A program made the position numbers and the translations under genes. Shown in pieces: positions 1-11,576 of a stretch of DNA of 64,000 bases. The first letter of the stretch is position 1. Each line of letters starts with the position of its first letter. Source of the stretch: Chondrosia reniformis (taxonomy: Eukaryota > Porifera > Demospongiae > Chondrillida > Chondrillidae); NCBI GenBank assembly GCA_947172415.1, contig OX359202.1:3384001-3448000 (forward strand). The letters are read 5' to 3'. The notes under the pieces are model-generated. The model was not told where the DNA came from. It did not search any database and was given only the letters and a program-made list of their open reading frames with translations.

Positions 1-1195
1 CTCAGTGACTGATGGTTGAGTGGAAGAATAGCCTCTATTTATAGAGGACTTTTCCCGCCATTTCTACTTCCTTTCATGTGACCCTCAGCAGGATGAGAAA
101 AACAACTATGAATTAGAAGTATGAATATTAAATTGTCTCCGGGCTTGATGTAACAAAATGCCTTGATCTAAATTCATCCTCAGTTGACTCTTCTGGATCC
201 TGATGGCTTCTTTGACCCTTCTCCTTTGCCAGTGGGTTTCCCTTTATGTAATCTTGGCCTTGTCCCAAGCAATTGAGTGGCCAGTCTTGAGGGAGTGAAC
301 AGCTATACCGTTGTTCACATCCCCAATCCTGACTACTCGCTTATGTTCTGCCAATCTCACTTTCAGGGTCCTTCCAGTTTCACCAAGGTAGGCTGCAGAA
401 CACTCAGAGCATGGAATTAGGTAAACTACACCCTTAATATCCATAGATGGTTGTGGCTGTTATGGGCTGGATAAAACAGTTCTCAGTGTTCTCTGTTTGT
501 AGAAAATGGTGTGGATACCCATTTTCTACAGCTTTAATCGATCATCTTACTGAGTCCCTTTATATATGGAATAAAGAGTTTGTGTTTATACTCATCCTCA
601 CTCCCGTTAGTATGCCTTCTCCTGTTGAGCAGTCTATAAGCCTCCCGTTTAGGGTATCCATTAGCTTGAAGCACTCTTTCCAGGTGCTCCTTTTCTTCTT
701 CCAAGCTACTAGAGTTTCGTCCACAAATCTTTTGGATCTGTCTTTGAGACACAGTGTGATACCAGTTTTTACCCTAGGGTGGTGATGAGAGGTAAAGTGA
801 AGGTCCTGCCTGTGTGTTTTGGTTTCCTATTCACAAATGTGTCCAAACTTCCCATGCACTTCTTTACTTGTACATCCAGGAAGGGTAAGGAACCATTGGT
901 CTCCTTCTCCATATTAAATTTGATGTTGCTATTTCTTCCATTGAGGAAACTAAAAAAGTCCTACAGCTGCTCTTCACCATGATTCCAGATGACAAATGTG
1001 TCATCCACATATCTCAACCAACAACTTAGGCCATTTCACAGCAGCATGAAGGGCTTCTATTTCGAATTTCTCCATGAAGATGTTTGCTACCACCGGGGAC
1101 AGAGGAGATCCCATGGCTGCCCCTTCTCTCTGCTCAAAGAACTCATCGCTGTACAGGAAGTACATTGTCCTGAGACAGAGTTTTATGTCTTAGTT
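1..1195 (-). mobile_element. Penelope-like element family A, copy 1 (5'-truncated, 3' end cut by window edge)
   Basis: This is a minus-strand Penelope-like retroelement whose 5' side breaks into the minisatellite near 1,195. Its 3' untranslated region runs off the left edge. The family is the same as at 37,500-38,478, because the text around positions 1-180 and the GIY-YIG frame match that element closely. Position 1 falls inside the hammerhead-type terminal motif seen complete in the other copy. It is a broken copy. Confidence 0.85.
244..1190 (-). pseudogene. Penelope-like reverse transcriptase / GIY-YIG endonuclease, partial
   Basis: Reading the minus strand from about 1,190 down, I see RT motif B as GAAMGSPLSPVVAN (about 1,085-1,130) and motif C as YVDDTFVIW (about 985-1,010). 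A linker frame at 534-752 ends in IPYIKGL, the usual bridge to the endonuclease. The GIY-YIG domain at 244-444 has GVVYLIPC, then YLGETGRTLKVRLAEHK. In this family RT copies the RNA template and GIY-YIG nicks the target. The N-terminal RT fingers are missing, and the pieces are spread over more than one frame. This is a dead fragment, and identification as Penelope-like is secure. Confidence 0.85.
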
Positions 1196-1978
1196 AAACT
1201 GCTAGTTGAATATACTAGTTGTATGTAATAGTAGTATGTTATAGTTTTATGTACTAGTAGTATACTCTAGTTATATATACCGTTTTTATGTATTAGTTAT
1301 ATGTATATGTACTGGTTATTTGTACTAGTTTTTTGTAGAAGTTGTATGTACTAGTTGTATGTACTGGTAACTATCTGTATGTGCTAGTTGTATGTACTAG
1401 TTATTTAAACCAGTTGTATATATGTAGTTATATGCACTATTTGTATGTACTAGTTGTGCGAACATTTTGTATATACTAGTTATATTTACTAGTTGTATGT
1501 ACTAGTCGTATCTACTAGTAACTAGATGTATGTCTAGTTGTATGGACTAGTTGTATCTACAAGTTGTAAATACTTCTTGTATGTACTAGTTGTATGTACT
1601 AGTTGTATACATGTTCTAGTAAGTAGTTGTATGTATTAGTTGTGTGTACTAGATGTGTGTAATTACTAGTTGTAGTTACTACCTGCATGTACTGGTTATA
1701 CGTATTAGTTGTATGTACTAGTTATATACTAGTTGTAGTACTAGTTGTATGTACAAATTGTATGTACTTGTTATGTACTAGTAATATGTACTAGTTTTAT
1801 GTACTTTTTATATGTACTAGTTGTTTGTACTAGTAGTGTGTATTAGTTGTGTGTACTAGTAGTATGTACTATACAGTTGTATGTACTAGTCGTATGTACC
1901 AGTTGTATGTGCTTGTATGTACTAGTAAGTAGTTGATGGACAAGTTATATGTACTAATTGTTTGTACTAGCTGTATGT

Positions 1979-2037
1979 ACTATTTGTATGTTCAAGTTGT
2001 ATGTACTCAGTACATACAACTTGAACATGCAAATAGT
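1979..2037. repeat. Small foldback inside the minisatellite
   Basis: About 28 bases of array sequence are followed at once by their reverse complement, centred near 2,009 (GTATGTACT then AGTACATAC at the axis). It can form a hairpin. It is the only clear polarity flip inside the left-hand arrays. Confidence 0.8.
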
Positions 2038-2712
2038 GCTGAGTACCTAGTTGTATGTAGTAGTTGAATATACTAGTTCAATGTGCTCGTTTTATGAACT
2101 AGCTGTATGTACTAGTTGTATGTAGTTATATGTAGTACTTGTATGTACTAATTGTGTATATTTTTTGTATTCTAGTTATATTTACTAGTTGTATTTACTA
2201 GTTTTAAATACTAGTTATTTGTACTAGTTGTCTGTACTAGTTTCTAGTTGTATGTAGTCTAGGTGTGTGTACTAGGTTTATGTACTAGTTATATGTGTAT
2301 GTACTGGTTAAATGAACTAGTTGTTTGTACTAGTTGTATGTACGAGTAAGTAGTTGCATGCACTAGTTATATGTACTAGTTCAATGTACTAGTTGTAGGT
2401 ACCATGTGTATGAACTAGTAACAATTTCTATTTACTAGTTGTATGTACAAGTATTATGTAGTTATACGTACTGATTGTATGTACTAGTTATAAATACTAG
2501 TTGTATATAGTAGTCGTGTAATTGTTGAATGTAATAGTTATATGTACTAGTTGTAGGTACTAGTTATATGTCCTAGTTGTATGTACTAGTTATATGTACT
2601 GGTTCTATGAACTTGTTATATGTACTAGTTCTATGTCCCAGTTGCAGTACTAGTTGTATGTACTATATAGTTGTATTTACTGGTTATATCTACTAGTTGT
2701 ATGTACTAGTTG

Positions 2713-2912
2713 TATGTATGTAGCATAGTAACTAACTAACTAATGCATGCTTAGTAAACATCCTGTGATGATTTTATATTGCTGCTGTATCTGTTGGTTT
2801 GTAATTTAGCTTTCTAGAACTTGTATATATGCTATTGTACAGAACTTAATAATCATCTTTTACCCGAAAGTGACTCGTGTACGGTTAAGCAGTGTTACCA
2901 TAACATAACTCG
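2713..2912. other. Unidentified insert in the minisatellite
   Basis: About 200 bp with no CTAGT periodicity, between GTATGTATGTAGC and the return of the array at ACATGTACTAG. It contains a short ACTA microrepeat at its left edge. I recognise no coding capacity, terminal repeats or known family. Confidence 0.5.
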
Positions 2913-3544
2913 TCACATGTACTAGTTGTATTTACTAGTTGTATGTTCTAGTAAGTAGTTGATGTACTAGCTATAAGTACTAGTTGTATGTACTAGCTGT
3001 AGGTACTAGTTGTATGTACTGGTTGTATGCATAATTTGTATGTTCTAGTTGTATGTACTAGTAGGTAGTTGTATGAACTAGTTATATGTTCATGTTGTAT
3101 GTACTAGTTGTGTGTAATTTATGTATGTACTAGTTATATTTACTAGTTGTAGTTAATAGTTTTATGTACTAGTTGTATGTACTAGTAACTAGATGGATGC
3201 ACTAGTTGTGTGTGCTAGTAAAAATCCGTATTTACTAGTTGTATGCACTGGTTGTATGTAGTAATATGTACTAGATGTATGTACTAGTTGTGTGTAATTG
3301 TTGTACGTACTGGTTTTATTTACTAGTTGTATATGTATACTAGTGGTATGTAATAGTAATATGTTCTAGTTTTATGTGTATGTGCTGGTTATATGTACTA
3401 GTTGTATGGACTAATTATATGTACTAGTGACAATCTGTATTTACTAGTTGCATGTTCTAGTTGTATGTACTACTAACTAGATGTATGTACTAGTTGTATG
3501 TACTAGTTGTATGTAGTTATATGTAGTACTTGTATGTACTAGTT

Positions 3545-3905
3545 GTGTGTATTTTATTCTATTGTTTTCATAACACAATTTATGTATGGCTTCATGTTAC
3601 GTATATATATATATATAATACGAGTTCATACGCAACTATTATAACACATTTTATACGTCGATATATGTATAATACGAGTTCATACGCAACTATTGTTACA
3701 CTTAATTTATACGTAAATACATCGTTTTTGCAAATGGCGGCGTTCAGGAAGCTTTAGTTAACAAAGCTTTTCTGTCGCTATTTATAATTTTCAGGACACT
3801 TACTCAATCGTTAGGATTAAGAATAATATATCAAAACCCAACGATGCGACCAAGTGGTTCGAGTAAATGTGGGGGCGGTAGCCCCACGAGTTTTTATACT
3901 CGAAC
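3545..3905. other. Unidentified insert with TA run, direct repeats and a nested hairpin
   Basis: A non-satellite stretch. It holds a (TA)n run near 3,603 and two direct copies of AATACGAGTTCATACGCAAC about 53 bases apart. Near 3,858-3,905, GTTCGAGTA is matched by TACTCGAAC, with a second GC-rich stem (GTGGGG / CCCCAC) inside. No coding region is convincing, and the family is unknown. Confidence 0.45.
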
Positions 3906-5112
3906 TTGTTTGTATTCTAGTTATATTTACTATTTGTATTTACTAGTTTTAAGTACTAATTGGATGTACTAGTTGTATGTACTAGTTTCTAGTTGTATGT
4001 AGTGTAGGTGTAGGTCCTGGTTTTATGTAGTATATATAGGAACTGGTTATATGTCTAAGTACTTGTTAAATGAACTAGTTGTATGTTCTAGTTTTATGCA
4101 CTTGTTAAATGTACTAGTTGCATGTACTAGCTGTGTGTAATAGTTGTATATACTTATTCTATGTACTAGTTGTATGTACAAGTAAGTAGTTGCATGAACT
4201 AGTTATATGTACTAGTTCTAGGTACTAGTTGTAGGTACTAGTTGTAGGTACCATGTGTATGGACTAGTAACAATCTGTATTTACTAGTTGTATGTACAAG
4301 TATTATGTAGTTAAACATACTGGTTGTATGTACTAGTTATATGTACTAGATGTGTGTACTAGTTGTATATACTGGTGGTAAGTAGTTATATGTACTATTT
4401 GTATGTACTACCTGTGTGTAATTCTAGTTATATGTACCAGTTGTATGAACTAGCTGTATGTACTAGTTATATGAACTGGTTATATGTATTCGTTATATGT
4501 CCTAGTTGTAGTATTAGTTGGATGTACTAGTTGGATGTACTAGTTGGATGTACTAGTTGTATGTACTAGTTTCTAGTTGTATGTAGTCTAGGTGTAGGTC
4601 CTGGCTTTATGTAGTATATATATGAACTAGTTAGACGTGAAAGTACTTGTTAAATGAACTAGTTGTACGTACTAGTTATATGAACTGGTTATATGTATTC
4701 GTTCTATGTCGTAGTTGTAGTTCTAGTTGGATGTACTGTATAATTGTATGTACTAGTTGTATGTACTTTGTGTATTTACTAGTTGTATGTTCTAGTAGGT
4801 AGTTGATTTACTAGCTATAAGTACTAGTTGTATGTACCAGCTGTAGGAACTAGTTGTAGGTACTGGTTGTATGTACTATTTCTATGTTCTAGTAGTATGT
4901 ACTAGTAGGTCATTGTATGTACTAGTTATTTGTACAAGTTGTATGTACTACTTGTATATATCAGGTGTATGTACACTGTAACATTCTATATTTACTAGCT
5001 TTAAGAACTAGTAGTACGTACTAGTTGTATATAGTTATATGTACTAGTTGTGTGTAATTGTTGTACGAACTAGTCGGGGAATTGGAGGCTGTGGTTCCGA
5101 GCTGACAAGAGG

Positions 5113-5784
5113 ATGGGTATTGTCCAGTTCAACCCCCCCAACAGAGCAGGGTGCTTAGCCCTTCATGTGGCATCCTGTGGGCTAAATCAGCCTCCCTGTC
5201 AGCATGGGCTAACCCCCGTCTGGCAGCTTCACTGGGTTACGTTGCGCCATGAGAATGACAATTTTCAAGACAGGCTGTGGCGTAGGTGCACCAGTTGTGA
5301 AGGAAACCCTGGGTCAACCAGAATAGGTGATTCCACTGGTGCCTCACAGGTAGATGTATCTGAATGTAATAGCCTTTCTTCGGTCCCCATGATGGGCCAA
5401 CCAGCCCTTTGGACCTAGGAAATGGTTAGGGCACTAATTGATTGCTATGAGTGATCTGAACCCAAAAGAGGTGGCTATCAGAAGCGTTTAGAGCGGGAAT
5501 GGCTGAGCAAATACCCACATTTGCCTCAGACTGGTCGAACCCTTGCTTTCCAAGCCAAAGGAACTTGGTAGGAGACGGAGTACTGCAAGTAACGGATAGC
5601 CAAGATTTAGATTATTATTAATGATGCACCGCAAGGTGCCTCTAGAAGGAGAAGGATCCAAGGGGTGATCTGGAACCTTCAGAGGGATAATATCCTCATA
5701 GAGCTCTACCAAGAAAGTAAGCACATGGTAAAGGGGTATGCCGAGCGGTGGTACCAGGCTTGGAATGCCAGACCATAAAACCAC
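5113..5784 (+). pseudogene. LINE copy 1 N-terminal region (Myb-like)
   Basis: The first readable part, 5,113-5,418, has paired cysteines (CGLNQPPCQHG; RCTSCEGNPG) and matches copy 2. Downstream, in broken frames near 5,400-5,560, lies the region that in copy 2 reads FWTEEMVRALIDCYE, then GGYQKRLEREWLSKYPHLPQ. The spacing of W, L, W and the T..L..Q end suggests a Myb/SANT-type DNA-binding helix bundle, as R2-group LINEs use to find their target. The zinc-binding role of the cysteines is a guess. Several stops and shifts make it non-functional. Confidence 0.55.
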
Positions 5785-6120
5785 AAAGGTAGCGCTAACT
5801 ACAAGAGTTAGTAGAATCCGAAGAGGTCAAGGTCTCTCGAGACTAAACTTTGTGGAACCTGACTCTCGTAGTGTTGCCACCCTAACTGAGACTGTGGAGG
5901 AAGGTATGAGAGCCTAGGGACAGGAAGAGCCTCACCAAGTTCAGGCTGGGACCGTACAAAATGGTGAGATGTTTACAGGCCCTGTTGAAACTCCCACACA
6001 TGATCATCCCAGTCCAGGAAAAGTGGCAATGATCATCTGATGCAACTTCTAGGCAAAGCAAAAGATGCCTGACTCCGAAGGAAACCTGGAGATTTTGCTG
6101 ATAGAAAACCCTGTGGGGCG

Positions 6121-7108
6121 GTGCAGTTCAACCATGTGGATACGGCACTGCTTCAGGAGGCAAATGATTGGGTGGAGAAAGAGTGGCAGGAAGGCCCTAG
6201 GTCGGCCTGGCACCTGAACTGCCTGGTCTACTCTGTTGCTATAGCTGTGAGGGGAAAAAAACAACGAATCGCAGCCATGCAACCAGGGAAGGAAATCAGG
6301 CAATCAAAGGAGTAGTAAGAGACAAGGAGGTCACATAAGTGACAGGAAGGCCAAAGGCCTTATGTTTAGAAGACTGCTTGCCTGGTTGGATGTGGAAATA
6401 GCGCGCCAACAGAGTAATAATCCTATGATCAAACAACAGAAAGTACTCCAAAGTAAGCTTAGGAGGGAGTTACATTCATTAAACCTAAATGTGCTGATCA
6501 AAGCTCGGGAACAGACACTGGGGAAACTCAGGGTCTGGACTCTACAAGAGCGAAGATCGGCTGAACACAGGAAATTCCAGGAACAAAACCATCTTTGGAA
6601 TACCCAAAGGAAGTTCCGGATGAATGGCAATGTTCCAACCTCCAATGAAGCTCCCTCAATTGAGGTAGTAAGAGACTTTTGGACAAAGATTGTAGGTACT
6701 GCTGGTAAGGTCAACAAAGACGACCCAGGGGTGAAAGAATGGCTAAAGGAAACCAAAAAGAGGGTGGGTAGAACCTCCTCTGAAGGTCCCAATAGCATTG
6801 ATGAGACCAAACTGAGGAAAGCCTTGAGAAAGGCAAAAAGCTGGTCAGCCCCTGGGCCGGATGGCATCCACACTTTTTGGTGGAAAGCACTCCCCTCTGC
6901 ACAGTCTGCCTTGGCAGATGAACTACGGAAGGTGGTGAGCGGAGATCTGTCAGTCCCAGACTGGCTTACAAGGGGTCGCACTCTACTCATCCCCAAAAAG
7001 GGTGACCCGAAAAGGGCGGCCAACTACCGACCTATTGCGTGTCTCAACACAATGTACAAGGCTGTCACAGCATACATTGCATCAGAATTACTCTTACACC
7101 TACACTAA
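6121..7108 (+). pseudogene. LINE copy 1 RT fingers (motifs 0-2)
   Basis: A first frame from 6,121 (VDTALLQEANDWVEKEW) is followed by 6,362-7,108. The latter carries a basic helical stretch, then RT motif 1 SWSAPGPDGIHTFWWKALP (about residues 160-180 of that frame) and motif 2 RTLLIPKKGDPKRAANYRPI. This is the template-binding part of the reverse transcriptase. The frame ends near 7,108, where the next part continues in another frame, so a frameshift lies at about 7,090. Copy 2 at 25,159-26,130 is closely similar, which supports real former coding. Confidence 0.85.
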
Positions 7109-8024
7109 TGATCTTTTTCCTATGGCTCAACGAGCCATGAGGAAAGGGAGGTGGCGCTGTGTGGACTGTCTATTGCTGGATCAATCAATCGGTCTAGATG
7201 CCAAAATTATGGGCAAGCCACTTAGTGTGGCATGGATCGATTATGAGAAGGCATACGACAGAGTCCCTCACAAGTGGGTGATGAAGGTACCAAAAACCAT
7301 CAAGTGCCCAGGTTGGATCCGGAGGTCTATAGAGCTCTTCTCCAAACACTGGGCTACTGTGCTTGAGTTGAGGACTGCGGGAAAGGTGGTTAGGAGCACC
7401 CCTGTTATATTTTACAGGGGACTCTTCCAAGGAGACTCCTTATTGCCACTCCCCTTTTGTCTGGCCATAGCTACCATATCCCAAGTTCCTAACAGAACCA
7501 AGGGATATACCCTATGGTATAATGGGGAAAGGAACACCATGTCACACTTGTTGTACATGGATGACCTTAAGATATATGCTGGAGGGCCTGATAAACTCAG
7601 GGAAGCCATGGAATGGGTGGAGAAAACCTTAAATGCCATTGGCATGAGGTTTGGAGTGAGAAAGTGTGGAAGAGCTCACATGCCAAAGGGGAAAGTTCTG
7701 GTTAGGCCAGACAACCCTGAACGCAGTGAAGAATCCATAAGGAGCCTTGAAAAAGGTACTAACTATAAGTACCTAGGGCTAGAACAACTGTTTGAGGTAG
7801 ATGACAGCAAGGTCAAAGCTTGCTTGATCAACGAATTGAGGAGGAGACTCCACAAAGTGTGGGGCTCTCACCTCAATGGTAAGAATGCTGCAGAAGCCTC
7901 TAACATGTTGTGTGCCTCTCTATTGAGATACTCTTACCCAGTTTTGAAGTGGACTCAAAGTGAACTTCCAAAACTGGACCGAATGGTGAGAAAGATCATG
8001 AGAAAGTACCAGTGTCATCACTAA
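7093..8024 (+). pseudogene. LINE copy 1 RT palm and thumb with intact catalytic motifs
   Basis: This frame is open upstream to 7,002, but homology to the family starts near 7,093 (TYTNDLFPMAQRAMRKG). Motif A is AWIDYEKAYDRVPHKW (about 7,228-7,275), motif B is GLFQGDSLLPLPFCLAI (about 7,420-7,470) and motif C is HLLYMDDLKIYAG (about 7,545-7,585). All three catalytic aspartates are present. YMDDLK is typical of R4/Dong-type LINEs. The thumb follows, ending MRKIMRKYQ. This is the only copy of the family in the window with a catalytic palm. Confidence 0.88.
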
Positions 8025-8042
8025 AACTCTGCCATTGAAAGA

Positions 8043-9097
8043 GTGAACTTGCCTCGCTCTCAAGGTGGTAGAGGGCTCTGTAGTTTTCCTTTGGATCACG
8101 ACCGGGCTATTGTGAATCTGGCAAGATACCTCCATACTGCCAATGATCCACTTATAGCTGTTGTGGTTAAACACCAAAAGTGGCTGGAGTGCTCAAAGCA
8201 GAGGAGGACTGTCTTGAAAGAAGCCAGATTGATACTGAGAAGCCACGGAATAGAGCTAAAACCGGAAATGTGGCTGAAGACATATCCCTCACAAAATAGT
8301 GTAAGAGAATGGAGGAGAGTGGCACGTGAGCTCCGGGAGGCTCAGACTGAAAGGTTAAAAAGTGACCTAGCTGAAAAGTCTCACCAGGTCTCATACCACA
8401 GACAAGTCACAAATAGGGAGTCTTATGTGTGGCTTTCTGAGGGGAGACTAAGACCTCAAACTAAGGCTCTGATTCTCGCAGCCCAAGATGATGTGCTGAA
8501 CACTAGGTGGCAAGGCTATGGAAACGGTCAAACACATACTATACATGTGTGAGCCCAAGGGATTTTCTCTCTACAAAGAGAAGCATGACCGGGCGATACT
8601 GATAGTGTTGTGGAGATGGTTGAAAGAATATGGATTCAAGCAGGAAGAGCCCTGGTACAAACTAGAAGCAAAACCAGTCTATGAGAATAGGTCTGTCAAA
8701 ATCTTGTGGGATCCTAGCATCCCTACAGATGAAGAAATGACAGAAAGAAGGCCAGACTTAGTGGTTGAAGATCGGCTATAAGTCTATCTGCATTGTTGAG
8801 ATGTCAGTTCCTACTGACAGCAATATTAATGGAAGATGGCAAGAGAAGTTCCAAAAGTACCAGAAGCTGGCTGCTGATATGAGGAAACAATTTAGGGGCT
8901 ACCGAATTAAGGTAGTCCTGATGATAATTGGTGCTTTGGGGACAGTGGACACGCTCCAGGAAGACCTTAGGGGAATTCCAAAGCTGTCAAAAGATGTAGT
9001 AGAAGTGATGAGAGCCATGCAGAGAACTGTTTTCTGCTCGGCTGTGAGGATATTGAGGCGACATCTATCTGTTGAGGGATTGGGGCCTGGACGATAA
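8043..9097 (+). pseudogene. LINE copy 1 linker and restriction-like endonuclease
   Basis: Three frames cover this part: 8,043-8,552, 8,518-8,781 and 8,765-9,097. The linker matches copy 2. The endonuclease core reads RPDLVVEDRL, then IVEMSVPTDSNINGRWQEKF, the R-PD...E/D pattern of REL nucleases that make the target nick for RNA copying. The C-terminal part has VVLMIIGALGTV. The CCHC knuckle seen in copy 3 (C-x2-C-x8-H-x4-C) has been damaged by a small deletion near 8,515. Frameshifts separate the three pieces. Confidence 0.82.
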
Positions 9098-9304
9098 GTA
9101 GTCCTGTCCCAGTCCTTGCCTGTCGACTTCTGGAAAGCAGTGGTGGATTTCTGTATGGAGGCACTCCTTCCTATTATGACGGTCAACTTTGGCCCGACGT
9201 GCACCTGTCTGCTGCTTCCGGAAAGAAACAAAGCCGAGGCTTCTGGCTAAAAACCCGAAGGAAGGAAAACATAACTGACTGAGGGTTGTCCAAGCCAGAT
9301 ACTC

Positions 9305-9327
9305 CTTGCCTTAGTAAACTAAGGTAG
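9305..9327 (+). other. 3' UTR stem-loop of LINE copy 1
   Basis: TGCCTTAG, TAAA loop, CTAAGGTA. The same stem-loop is better kept at 27,560-27,583 and 33,272-33,295. Its position just before the 3' end suggests the RNA element that the reverse transcriptase recognises. Confidence 0.6.
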
Positions 9328-9366
9328 GAAGTAACATAGTTCCCCGTTAAGGCTTTTGTTTCTAAA

Positions 9367-9850
9367 GTAGTAATTAGTGTATGTACTAGTTTTATTTGCT
9401 AGTTCTATTTACTTTTAACTAGTTGTATGTACTGGTTGCATGTACTAATAACTAGTTGTAGTTAATAGCTGTATGTACTAGTTGTTTGAACTAGTTGTAT
9501 GTAGTTTATATGTCCTACTTGTATGTACTAGTTGTATAATGTATGTATGTATTAGTTATATTTACTAGATGTAGTTAATAGTTTTATTTACTAGTTGTAT
9601 GTACTAGTAACTAGATGGATGTTCTAGTTGTATGTACTGGTTATTTGTACTATTTGTGTGTATTAATTTTATGTACTAGATATATGTACAAGTTTAATGT
9701 ACTAGTTGTGTCTACTAGTTGTATGAACTAGTTGTATGTATTAGTTGTATGTACTAGTGGCTGGTTGTATGTATATAGTCTAGGTGTATGTACTAATTTT
9801 ATGTTATAGTAATATGTGTATGTACTGGTTATAAACACTATTTGTATGTA
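9367..9850 (+). repeat. 13-bp minisatellite block 2
   Basis: Continuation of the ACTAGTTGTATGT array between LINE copy 1 and the family B Penelope-like pair. Its last 13 bases, CTATTTGTATGTA, are repeated just right of that pair at 13,281. Confidence 0.95.
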
Positions 9851-9911
9851 TGCTTCAGAATCTGGAACTGCACTAGCCAAGGGATTGGGACAGATGTCGC
9901 TTGTCAATGAT

Positions 9912-9953
9912 TACCAAACGTTTCGACCCAATCTCGGGTCTTCATCAGTGGTA
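9912..9953 (-). ncRNA. Hammerhead ribozyme motif, family B left end
   Basis: On the minus strand: stem I TACCA/TGGTA, core CTGATGA, one extra A, stem II GACCC/GGGTC with a 6-base loop, then GAAACGTT. Stem III is only the palindrome ACGT, so cleavage would need two molecules. Penelope-like elements are known to carry such minimal hammerheads. Confidence 0.75.
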
Positions 9954-10202
9954 GTGAGATTACAGGGCAAGGTGACTTATATATCGGTACGGGGAGGGGC
10001 AGGTGAGATGGCTGTGGGCGGGAAAATAATGGGCGGGAAACTGGTAAAACAAACAGTGCAGTAAGTAAGGAATAAATAGGTATATGAGAGGAAAAAACTA
10101 AGTAATGGAAAAAAAGGGAAGGAGGGGGTTGCAGGAAATGAGGAGGAACATCATGCAGTGAAAGTGTGTGACTGGATGGGTCAAGGGGTGGGTGGGGCTT
10201 GA

Positions 10203-11576
10203 CTAGCCTGAGGATCGAAACTGGCGGACGAGGAGGTCATAAACCGGGGGGAGGTTGCCTTCATCTCTATTCATTGTGTTCAATTCAGATCGGATGTGCC
10301 ACAATTCCAGCAGGCATCTCTGGTGATATTGCTGCTGAATATCCATCACTGTGGCACCCTCCCAGTCAATGTCGTGCAACTCCTGTGCAGCATGTTCTGC
10401 CACTGCCGACTGTGCCAGGTGTCCACTCACTAGAGCCCGTTTGTGTTCCTTCAGCCGTTGGGCCAGTGTTCTGCCAGTCTGGCCTACATACACTCTGGGG
10501 CAACCGCTGCAGGGGATCCTGTAGATCACCCCTGCCTTCTGCTGGAAAGGGACCCGGTCCTTCAAATTGACCAGTGCCTGTCTCAGAGTCCGGTGTGGTC
10601 TGAAGCAGGTACGGATCTTCAGCGGGGAGAGGATGCGCCGAATGGATTCCGACAGATGCTTAACGTAAGGGATGACCACCACGGCTTTGGGAGTGTCCAG
10701 TTCTGGAGGGGGAGTGGAGTGGGGTGTCGGGTGCCAGTTCTTCTTCACCAGTGCAGTGGGATAACCATTGCTGTTGAGGGCTTCAGTGATCCGTCTCTTC
10801 TCAACATCTCTGTCTGGGGCACTCCCGCAGATACGATCTGCCCGGGTGAGTAGTGTCCGAGCCACTGCCACTTTGTGCGCTAGAGGATGGTGGGAGTCAA
10901 AGTCCAGGTACCGGTCTGAGTGGGTCTTCTTTCTGAAGACTGTGGTGGTCAGTGAGCCATCACCGTTTCGAGTCACCCTGGTGTCTAGGAATGGGAGTGA
11001 TCCCTCCTGTTCCATCTCAATTGTGAACTTGATGGTTGGTTCAATAGAATTGAGGTGGTCATGGAACTGTTGGATCTGCCCTCTGGGTAACACCGGGAAG
11101 GTGTCGTCCACGTAACGTTTCCAGAATGCAGGTGGGGATGCACAGGTGTTGAGTGCCCTTTGTTCCACATCTTCCATAACCAGATTGGCCACAGTGACAG
11201 AAACGGGGGAGCCCATTGCCGTACCATTGACCTGCTGGTACACCTCTCCTCTGTATGCTAGGTATGTGGCATCCAGGCAAAACTTCAGGAGACTGACAAC
11301 CTCATCAGGTGATAATGCCGACCGCTCTGGTAGTGATGGGTCCTCAGCGAGGCGTTGACACGCCACCCTGATGGCTAGGTCCGTTGGCACTTTGGTAAAA
11401 AGTGACACTACATCAAAGGACACCATAGTCATCTCCTGGGGTATGGTCTGTCCTGTGATGAAAGAGGCAAACTCTGTTGAGTTACGAACATGTGACTGGG
11501 ACTTACCAACCAATGGAGCCAGAATGGAGACCAGGTGCTTTGATAAAGCGTAGGTAAGGGAGTTGACGAATGACAC
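10203..11576 (-). CDS. Penelope-like RT / GIY-YIG endonuclease, left copy (457 codons, 5' incomplete)
   Basis: This is the largest open frame of family B. RT motif A is TMVSFDVVSLFTKVP (about residues 50-64), motif B is NGTAMGSPVSVTVANLVME (about 117-135), motif C is FWKRYVDDTFPVL (about 152-164), and LPFLDTRVTRNG follows. The linker has VIPYVKHLSESIRRIL. The GIY-YIG nuclease is GVIYRIPCSGCPRVYVGQTG with RTLAQRLKEHKR, and the tail is CLLELWHIRSELNTM. The protein would copy its own RNA into a nicked chromosomal site. The start is arbitrary, because upstream text at 11,577-11,745 (LLYGLPKVHK region) is in a different frame. It is incomplete and probably inactive. Confidence 0.85.
   Translation of the reverse strand: MSFVNSLTYALSKHLVSILAPLVGKSQSHVRNSTEFASFITGQTIPQEMTMVSFDVVSLFTKVPTDLAIRVACQRLAEDPSLPERSALSPDEVVSLLKFCLDATYLAYRGEVYQQVNGTAMGSPVSVTVANLVMEDVEQRALNTCASPPAFWKRYVDDTFPVLPRGQIQQFHDHLNSIEPTIKFTIEMEQEGSLPFLDTRVTRNGDGSLTTTVFRKKTHSDRYLDFDSHHPLAHKVAVARTLLTRADRICGSAPDRDVEKRRITEALNSNGYPTALVKKNWHPTPHSTPPPELDTPKAVVVIPYVKHLSESIRRILSPLKIRTCFRPHRTLRQALVNLKDRVPFQQKAGVIYRIPCSGCPRVYVGQTGRTLAQRLKEHKRALVSGHLAQSAVAEHAAQELHDIDWEGATVMDIQQQYHQRCLLELWHIRSELNTMNRDEGNLPPVYDLLVRQFRSSG

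Larger units (their letters stand above)
1196..5073 (+). repeat. 13-bp minisatellite block 1 (unit ACTAGTTGTATGT)
   Basis: Tandem array of a 13-bp unit with abundant point variants (ACTAGTTATATGT, ACTGGTTATATGT, ACTAGTAACTAGT and others). A recurring marker word, AACAATCTGTATTT, flags a longer higher-order unit. The block is interrupted by unrelated inserts at about 2,713-2,912 and 3,545-3,905. Short reading frames here are repeat noise. Confidence 0.97.
5074..9366 (+). mobile_element. REL-type LINE (R4/Dong-like), copy 1, about 4.3 kb, broken
   Basis: Plus-strand non-LTR retrotransposon with the same 5' start (GGGAATTGGAGG) as copy 2 at 24,073 and the same 3' tail (a TTAG-TAAA-CTAA stem-loop followed by AAGGCTTTTGTTTC). 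Order of parts is N-terminal region with Myb-like helices, RT, then C-terminal REL endonuclease. The CCHC knuckle that copy 3 shows is damaged here. It is the longest copy and the only one that keeps the RT catalytic YMDD. Frames are interrupted several times. The R4/Dong clade is inferred from YMDDLK and the REL sequence, not from a tree. Confidence 0.85.

Noticed and set aside
5074-5200. HDV-like ribozyme at the 5' end of the R4-like LINE
   Set aside because: R2 elements have one, so I looked. I could not draw the nested double pseudoknot from GGGAATTGGAGG onward.
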